NCBI GenBank assembly: GCA_964367685.1
Contig: CAYIYM010000048.1
Span: 1 to 10,445, forward strand
Reading direction: 5' to 3'
Length of the DNA: 10,445 nucleotides
Origin: CAUPWF01 sp964367685
GTDB lineage: Bacteria > Bacillota > Clostridia > Lachnospirales > Lachnospiraceae
The notes beneath the pieces were generated by a model that made no database searches, was not told the DNA's origin, and saw nothing but the letters and a program-made list of their open reading frames with translations. Below are positions 6,217 to 10,445 of the stretch, in pieces; positions within the stretch are counted from its first letter, which is position 1; every line of letters begins with the position of its first letter. The position numbers were made by a program, and so were the translations under genes.

Positions 6217-6980
6217 TTAGATATTAGTCAAAGACATCTGACTGTCTACCACACTAACTCTATTCCTATTAGTGATTATAGCATTTGGGTTTACCTCACC
6301 AATTAAAACAGGGGAATTGGGGTTATGCTTTTTCATATTCAAAAGCGAAGTTGTTTCTCTTTTGAAGGCGTAGCAATAATTGCAACCGTTGGCACAGCAG
6401 TTATATGTGCCGATGTCTATACTCTCGATACAACCGCACTCTTTTCGTTGATTTTTGTCCTTTTTAGCAGTTATATTTTGACCAAGTATCTGTTCTATCA
6501 ACTCTTTATCTATGCAAGAGCCGTGGCGAATACCGAACTTATCTAAATCAATATCTTCGGCGCAAGTGAACAGTTCGAAGTTGTACTCCTTTGCGATTTT
6601 CGCAAAAATCTCAGCAACCGCAAGGATGTTTTTCTTTGTCATTTTATAGGCAGGGTCTGTTCCCATTCTTGCTGTCACATTCTTATAGCTGTCAACAAAA
6701 CTTATAACACATCTTTCGGTATAGTTTGACAGCATTTTCGCCATATAAGAAAAACGCTCGGTGTGATAATCTATCGTATAGATGTCGGCTAAGATAATCG
6801 GGTCATATCGCCATACAATCCGCTTTTTGCCGATACGTTTACTTAAAGAGATAAACGTGTCAATCAGTTCCGCTTTGTCGGGCAGCCCTTTTTCCGTTTC
6901 TTCGCCGTAAGGGGTTAATGTAAACTGAAAACAATGGGTATCCCATCTCATCTATTTCGGGCAAATACTTCAAAAAAGGC
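6217..6980 (-). pseudogene. DUF1848 family protein, 5'-truncated and frameshifted (copy B)
   Basis: From about 6951 to TAA 6217 the - strand encodes most of a DUF1848 protein: CFQFTLTPYGEE, IGKKRIVWRYDPII, NYTERCVISFVDSY, DKNQRKECGCIESIDIG and NCCANGCNYCYA, ending VVDSQMSL. The C-terminal C-x3-C-x2-C cluster suggests a bound metal or Fe-S centre; the family's function is not established. The upstream codons FLKYLPEIDEMGYP (about 6979-6938) belong to the same protein but lie in another frame, so a shift of one base (or minus two) occurred near 6931-6937. The first 70 or so residues are missing, replaced by the tail of another DUF1848 gene. The G+C content is clearly above that of the neighbouring genes, which suggests acquired DNA. 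The gene is unlikely to give a working protein. Confidence 0.75.
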
Positions 6981-7240
6981 TTTTGTACGCCTTGCTTTAC
7001 ATCATCCTCTGGCTGTACATGACCGATTATGAGTGGTGAGAGTGGGTCGTGACTTGCCATTGTAAGCACCGCCTGTGCTTGACTTTTATTAGCATAGCAA
7101 TATTTACAACCATTAGGGCAGGAGTTCAGCATACCGATATCACGGCTCTCTATGCAGTGGCAACCCTCATGAAAGCCCTTGTGCTTGAGGTTGCGAAACG
7201 TCAAATCATTCGCATCACCAAGTATATCAATGTAACTTTC
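6981..7240 (-). pseudogene. C-terminal fragment of a second DUF1848 protein (copy A)
   Basis: The - strand from 7240 reads ESYIDILGDANDL, then GFHEGCHCIESRDIG, NSCPNGCKYCYANKSQ, HDPLSPLIIGHVQPEDD and VKQGVQK. This is the C-terminal cysteine-cluster region of a DUF1848 protein different from copy B, aligned to the same CGCIES.DIG and C-x3-C-x2-C motifs. At about 6975-6980 it runs in frame into the middle of copy B (PFLKYLPEIDEM), so the two were fused a few residues before the copy A stop. An in-frame stop at 7241-7243 and the glycosidase-containing frame beyond mark its upstream break. A frame continues to 6860 but is out of phase with copy B after 6937. Not functional. Confidence 0.7.
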
Positions 7241-7861
7241 TCAATATGCTCAACTTTCTCATCCCTATATTATCTATCAACTCATAGCAGTATTTTATTA
7301 CTTCACACAGTTCATTGTTCTTTTGAGAAACATACTTTATGATCAACTGGCTGCTAAAGCTCATAAACCCTTCTTGCAGCGGGAAGATACCTACAGACCA
7401 GAAATCTGTTGTAAATTGCGCCTTAATTGATACCGGAAAATTTTCTTTGGTAGGTTTTGGTTCCAGAAACACGTTCTTACCTTCTTCTAATGCCGCTATA
7501 GCTTGATCATAAGTTTTAGCTACTATTACATTACTTGGAGCCTGTATTCCTTGTTCCTTGTATACCCATACTGGATAAGAATTCGAATATTCACCAACAC
7601 TCACTACTAAATCATATCTCGTAGACTTTGTTACAAATGATAGGTCAATTGTATCTTTAACTACACTTGTTAGTCCACCCTTCATACATATGGTTTCATC
7701 ATATACTTTTTCATAAATCACTTTTTTAGATTCTATTAATGTGATTCTTACAGATTCATTCATATCTATTTTCCATAATTTGCTAACTTCACTTCAAATT
7801 CAAGAAGTTCACCTATTATATAAGTATACTTTTCTAGTAATATTACACTGGTTATTTCACT
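7227..7861 (-). pseudogene. Glycoside hydrolase family 2 fragment, frameshifted, with unrecognised tail
   Basis: The - strand carries an internal C-terminal part of a GH2 (beta-galactosidase-like) protein. About 7857-7772 reads ITSVILLEK and GELLEFEVKLANYGK. After a one-base loss in a T4 run (7769-7772), the frame beginning near ATG 7763 continues with YDLVVSVGEYSNSYPVWVY, ALEEGKNVFLEP, then PVSIKAQFTTDFWSVGIFPL and QEGFM (to 7362). FTTDFWSVG.FP is a strong marker of these plant-polysaccharide glycosidases. Both the catalytic domain and the end of the gene are missing. The last 44 codons (7361-7227) do not look like GH2 and are not recognised. The fragment starts within a few bases of the membrane protein stop at 7861 and ends at the DUF1848 fragment, so both sides are rearrangement junctions. 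Confidence 0.65.
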
Positions 7862-8205
7862 TAGATTGTTTTCTTTTTTACATACATAGCAATCAGATAT
7901 ATCATTGCTATTCCAATTAATACGTAAAATGCTAAAAAAAGCATTGAAGTTGATAAGATTGAAATTGCAATCCCCATAATAATGGATGCATTTGCATTTG
8001 ATCCCCCTTGTTGACTCTTCCCATAAAATATTGGAAGATCACTTCTCGCTTCCATAATTAGATATACAATAGATATGATCCCTAATATACTTCCTAAAGG
8101 AATACTTATCATTGTAATGTCACCAACATAAAATGGTATAATAACAAAATACATAAAACATGCAATTACCGACATAATTAAACTTTTTTTCATTATTTTT
8201 TTCAT
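7861..8205 (-). CDS. Small integral membrane protein, probable output of the adjacent two-component system
   Basis: A 114-residue membrane protein that I do not recognise. Hydrophobic segments lie at about residues 8-27, 32-52 and 74-109, the last long enough for two helices. A short polar, glycine/asparagine-rich loop (SQQGGSNANA, 64-73) lies in the middle, and lysines are found at both ends (KKIMKK and YVKKKTI). There are no catalytic motifs, no double-glycine leader and no AgrB- or AgrD-like features. The start is ATG 8205, seven bases after GGAGGT; the in-frame ATG at 8229 lies before that site. It is separated from the kinase gene by 101 bases that carry a LytTR-type direct repeat and a -10 box, so it is probably switched on by the neighbouring regulator. 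It might be a sensor modulator, an immunity protein or an envelope stress protein; the sequence does not decide. Confidence 0.8.
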   Translation of the reverse strand: MKKIMKKSLIMSVIACFMYFVIIPFYVGDITMISIPLGSILGIISIVYLIMEARSDLPIFYGKSQQGGSNANASIIMGIAISILSTSMLFLAFYVLIGIAMIYLIAMYVKKKTI

Positions 8206-8241
8206 TCTTACTACCTCCTTTTTTCTCATAATAGCAAGAAA

Positions 8242-8291
8242 GATATAACATAGTTTTCTCTTTGCGAAATCGGTCTGTTTTCACTCGAAAT
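8242..8291 (-). promoter_or_regulatory. LytTR-type direct repeat and promoter of the small membrane protein gene
   Basis: ATTTCG occurs twice on the - strand, with plus-strand complements CGAAAT at 8286-8291 and 8265-8270, exactly 21 bases apart (two helical turns). Seventeen bases after the proximal copy lies a -10-like TATATC (8242-8247); an overlapping alternative is TATGTT. The proximal repeat replaces a proper -35 box. This is the usual design of promoters activated by LytTR-domain regulators (AgrA, ComE, BlpR type), one of which is encoded just upstream. Confidence 0.6.
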
Positions 8292-8306
8292 TGTCTTTAG
8301 CAGGTA

Positions 8307-9566
8307 TCATGATATATATATCAGCACCTTTGCCATAAATCTGAAATCATTCCAAGAAATATCACATTCTCCACCCAATTCTTCCACAATCGCTTGCACA
8401 CTTTTTATCCCAATTCCATGATTGATTGTTGGTTGTTTCCTTGAAATAAACTTTCCATTTTCACTGATGGGCTTTTCTTGAAAGCTATTTTCTATCATTA
8501 TCAAAAGCAGTCCTTTCCTTGCCTTGATTTCTACTTTTAAATACTTTTCTTCTGAATTCTCACTCGCCTCTATAGCATTTTCTAATAGATTACCCAGTAT
8601 TACATTGATAGAAAATATATCTATCTCGAGATTCTCTGGTATTGCAATATTAATCTCTGCCTTAGATATCAGCTTTTCTGCTTTTTGAAGTAAATAATTA
8701 ATTGTACTATCTATTTCTCTATTCCCTGATGAGGCATATTCATTTTTATTTTGAGTAGATAGTTCCATTCGCTCTATGTATTTCGAAAGATTATCATACT
8801 CTTTATGTTCTATATAAAACTTTAATTCATTTAGATGGTGCCTCATATCATGGCGAAATGCTCTGATACCATTGTATGATTTATTCATTATTTCCAACTC
8901 AGTTTCATACATTGCAACTCTTTGTTCAATCATTTTCTTTTCCATTTTATCTGCATATAATTGTTGCAGTACATCATATATGTAAAAGAGAATCATATTA
9001 AACATTAGAATCGCGATAGCACCACTAACTATTTTTACTTCTTCATTCATATCTCCAAGCCAAATAGCAATCATTGCAATACTTATAACCGGAACTATAG
9101 CTAGCAAGACCCTTGCAACTGTTGGTAACTCCTCCTCCTTTTTCACAGTTGAATTAATAACTTTCTCTAAAATAATCACAAGCCATAATAGCCAAAGACT
9201 AGTCATTCCCTCTCTCATTGCTAGTAAGTCCAGATTTTCTACTATTTTCCCACTAAGTGCTATACCAACTAGATTTTGAGTAATAACATTGACTATTATC
9301 ACACTTGCAATCAACAACAGCCTCTTTCGTTTGCCCTCTTTATATAATGTAGCTAGCATGATAATTCCAAATAAATTTACACACAGAACTATATATGCAT
9401 CACTAAACAAATATGTGCCGATACTTGTAAAGCACAAAAACCAAATATATATTCCTACCCTCGCAACTTTTTTTACTTTACTATTTTTATTAAAATATTC
9501 TAAATATCTAAATATTGCATATGTCCTAACTACATTCGCAATTAATGGCAGTAATATGGTTTCCAT
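8307..9566 (-). CDS. GHKL-domain sensor histidine kinase (AgrC/BlpH-like)
   Basis: A 419-residue membrane sensor kinase of the HPK10/AgrC class. The N-terminal 200 residues hold six to seven hydrophobic segments (about 1-16, 37-54, 57-74, 82-104, 122-138, 150-170 and 178-199) and form the sensing domain. A coiled coil of about 200-232 leads to the H-box FRHDMRHHLNEL, with His239 as the likely phosphorylated residue. The ATPase domain follows, with N-box NVILGNLLENAIEA (321-334) and G-box HGIGIKSV (383-390). The family usually senses peptides and passes phosphate to a LytTR regulator; the partner is the gene immediately upstream. The start at 9566 follows GGGAG, and the spacing to the regulator stop is only 19 bases, so they are cotranscribed. 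The signal is unknown, since no peptide or AgrB-type processing gene is in the window. Confidence 0.9.
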   Translation of the reverse strand: METILLPLIANVVRTYAIFRYLEYFNKNSKVKKVARVGIYIWFLCFTSIGTYLFSDAYIVLCVNLFGIIMLATLYKEGKRKRLLLIASVIIVNVITQNLVGIALSGKIVENLDLLAMREGMTSLWLLWLVIILEKVINSTVKKEEELPTVARVLLAIVPVISIAMIAIWLGDMNEEVKIVSGAIAILMFNMILFYIYDVLQQLYADKMEKKMIEQRVAMYETELEIMNKSYNGIRAFRHDMRHHLNELKFYIEHKEYDNLSKYIERMELSTQNKNEYASSGNREIDSTINYLLQKAEKLISKAEINIAIPENLEIDIFSINVILGNLLENAIEASENSEEKYLKVEIKARKGLLLIMIENSFQEKPISENGKFISRKQPTINHGIGIKSVQAIVEELGGECDISWNDFRFMAKVLIYIS

Positions 9567-9585
9567 CTTATATCTCCCTTTTGTT

Positions 9586-10299
9586 TTATAACTCGTGCCC
9601 TAGTAAACTTCTCCGTACTTCTTTTCTATGCACTTTTGATATTCCAAGGACTTCCCCATTTACAATTTTAACTCTTTCATAAGTGTATTCTTCAACGTAT
9701 TCGCAATTGACTACGTATGACTTATGGATTGGCAAAAACATTGATTGGGGCAGTCGTTGATAAACTTCAACTAGTTTTCCATAAAATGAAATGGTTTGAT
9801 CCTGTATCATATGCAATGTGATTTTCTTATCTTCACTCGACAGATACATAATATCTGAAACAAGTACTCTTTTATGAACTTTATTTACAATACATTCAAG
9901 CGTACGTCCTTTAACACCTATACGTTTCACAAAAACATCCATAACCTTTTCAATCTGTGCGTATCCCACAGGCTTAACCAAAAAATCTATAGGTCGATTT
10001 TTAAATAACTGCATAGCATAATTTTCTTTCGATGATATATAGACAATATCAATTTTCTCGTTTTTAATTCCTTCTCTGATGTACTCACCAACCAATATTC
10101 CATTTCTATTAGGAATCTCAATATCTAAAAAAATCAGTTCCACATCGTCTTCTGATTCAAGATAATTACAAATTCTGTCTCCTGTGTAAAATACTACAGT
10201 TTCTATACGAATAGCATGAATCGCACAATATCTTTTGATGTAATTTTCTATTTCTGCACAAACATTTATCTCATCGTCACAAATTGCTATTTTATACAT
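9586..10299 (-). CDS. LytTR-domain response regulator (AgrA-like)
   Basis: A 237-residue DNA-binding response regulator. The receiver domain (1 to about 120) has the acidic pocket CDDE (Asp8-Asp9), the phosphoacceptor Asp59 in FLDIEIP, the switch Ser89 in YISSKE and Lys109 in FLVKP. The LytTR DNA-binding domain covers about 131-232, with YLSSEDKKITLHM, FYGKLVEV, FLPIHKSYVVN and the C-terminal ISKVHRKEVR typical of the fold. It is phosphorylated by the GHKL kinase encoded 19 bases downstream. AAGGAG lies five bases before ATG 10299. It is the first gene of the operon, transcribed from the promoter at 10329-10357. Likely targets are the direct repeat before the small membrane protein gene and perhaps the palindrome upstream of its own promoter. 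The domain calls are firm; the targets are inferred from position. Confidence 0.92.
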   Translation of the reverse strand: MYKIAICDDEINVCAEIENYIKRYCAIHAIRIETVVFYTGDRICNYLESEDDVELIFLDIEIPNRNGILVGEYIREGIKNEKIDIVYISSKENYAMQLFKNRPIDFLVKPVGYAQIEKVMDVFVKRIGVKGRTLECIVNKVHKRVLVSDIMYLSSEDKKITLHMIQDQTISFYGKLVEVYQRLPQSMFLPIHKSYVVNCEYVEEYTYERVKIVNGEVLGISKVHRKEVRRSLLGHEL

Positions 10300-10328
10300 G
10301 ATTTCTCCTTGAATTATCAGTTTTTTTC

Positions 10329-10357
10329 ATTATAACTATTTTCATCCTATTTAGCAA
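10329..10357 (-). promoter_or_regulatory. Promoter of the regulator-kinase operon
   Basis: On the - strand, TTGCTA (10352-10357) and a perfect TATAAT (10329-10334) are spaced by 17 bases. The start of transcription would be near 10322, about 23 bases before the ATG. The -35 box is less than perfect, which leaves room for activation. Confidence 0.75.
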
Positions 10358-10367
10358 TTGTTTTCAA

Positions 10368-10381
10368 AACTACTAGAAGTT
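10368..10381. promoter_or_regulatory. Near-palindrome upstream of the operon promoter
   Basis: AACTACTAGAAGTT pairs with itself at six of seven positions and ends 10 bases upstream of the -35 box, a normal place for an activator. It may be an autoregulation site of the LytTR protein or a site for another factor. It does not contain the CGAAAT repeat found before the small membrane protein gene. The rest of 10300-10445 shows no gene. Confidence 0.35.
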
Positions 10382-10445
10382 GTTAATAGCAATACTCTTT
10401 TTCATAGATAAATCGTGTCATCAACAGATATTTCTCCACTTATCA

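Noticed and set aside
6325..7342. Two + strand open frames (6325-6546 and 7049-7342)
   Set aside because: They lie antisense to the clearly recognisable DUF1848 and GH2 sequences and encode nothing recognisable.
7861..8205. Small membrane protein as an AgrD or AgrB homologue
   Set aside because: It is too long and too hydrophobic for AgrD and lacks the cysteine centre. It lacks the His/Cys protease residues and the length of AgrB.
9289..9591. 100-codon + strand open frame opposite the kinase gene
   Set aside because: Antisense to the membrane domain of the GHKL kinase, with AT-rich hydrophobic composition explained by that overlap.
1..10445. CRISPR arrays, tRNA or rRNA genes, complete insertion sequence ends
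   Set aside because: I looked for regularly spaced repeats, tRNA cloverleaf motifs (GGTTCGAATCC-like arms) and terminal inverted repeats with target duplications and saw none.

Overview
The window looks like the chromosome of a low-GC Clostridia member, probably Lachnospiraceae or a close relative. The grounds are the strong A+T bias, GGAGG-type ribosome binding sites, canonical TTGACA/TATAAT-like promoters, an AgrC/AgrA-type (GHKL/LytTR) two-component pair, a GH2-type glycosidase fragment and DUF1848 genes. The genus cannot be fixed from the sequence alone. No rRNA, tRNA or CRISPR array was seen.

Left part, + strand (1-4168). The window opens in the 3' end of an ABC ATPase overlapped by an intact FetB-type iron-export permease. 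About 600 bp of decayed DNA follows, holding a frameshifted remnant of an IS110-family transposase on the - strand. Then comes a well-built promoter and a two-gene operon: a POT-family peptide transporter and an M24 Xaa-Pro-type peptidase. Together they would import small peptides and cleave the proline-containing ones. A 17-bp-stem terminator at 4187-4226 serves this operon and the convergent gene beyond it.

Middle part, - strand (4232-6216). A RibD-C/dihydrofolate-reductase-like gene has a clear promoter with two operator-like palindromes upstream, spaced about three helical turns apart. Behind it lies a peroxide-defence pair, ahpC then dps. Both are damaged: ahpC carries a one-base frameshift and dps stops after about half its normal length. 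A PerR-box-like site precedes ahpC. A hairpin-rich stretch (about 6092-6197) follows, with a good - strand terminator whose loop contains part of a Shine-Dalgarno sequence.

Debris zone, - strand (6217-7860). This is a mosaic of broken genes with visibly higher G+C in the DUF1848 part. It contains most of one DUF1848 gene with a frameshift, fused at its 5' side to the C-terminal part of a second DUF1848 paralogue, which abuts an internal fragment of a GH2 family glycosidase.

Right part, - strand (7861-10445). This is an intact signalling unit. A LytTR response regulator and a GHKL sensor kinase share an operon with a strong promoter. They are followed by a 114-residue integral membrane protein of unknown function, which seems to have its own promoter. 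That promoter carries two CGAAAT repeats exactly 21 bp apart, the geometry expected for a LytTR regulator site. The likely circuit is: signal, kinase, regulator, induction of the small membrane protein. No agrB/agrD-like genes are present in the window. This unit is the best candidate for something undescribed.
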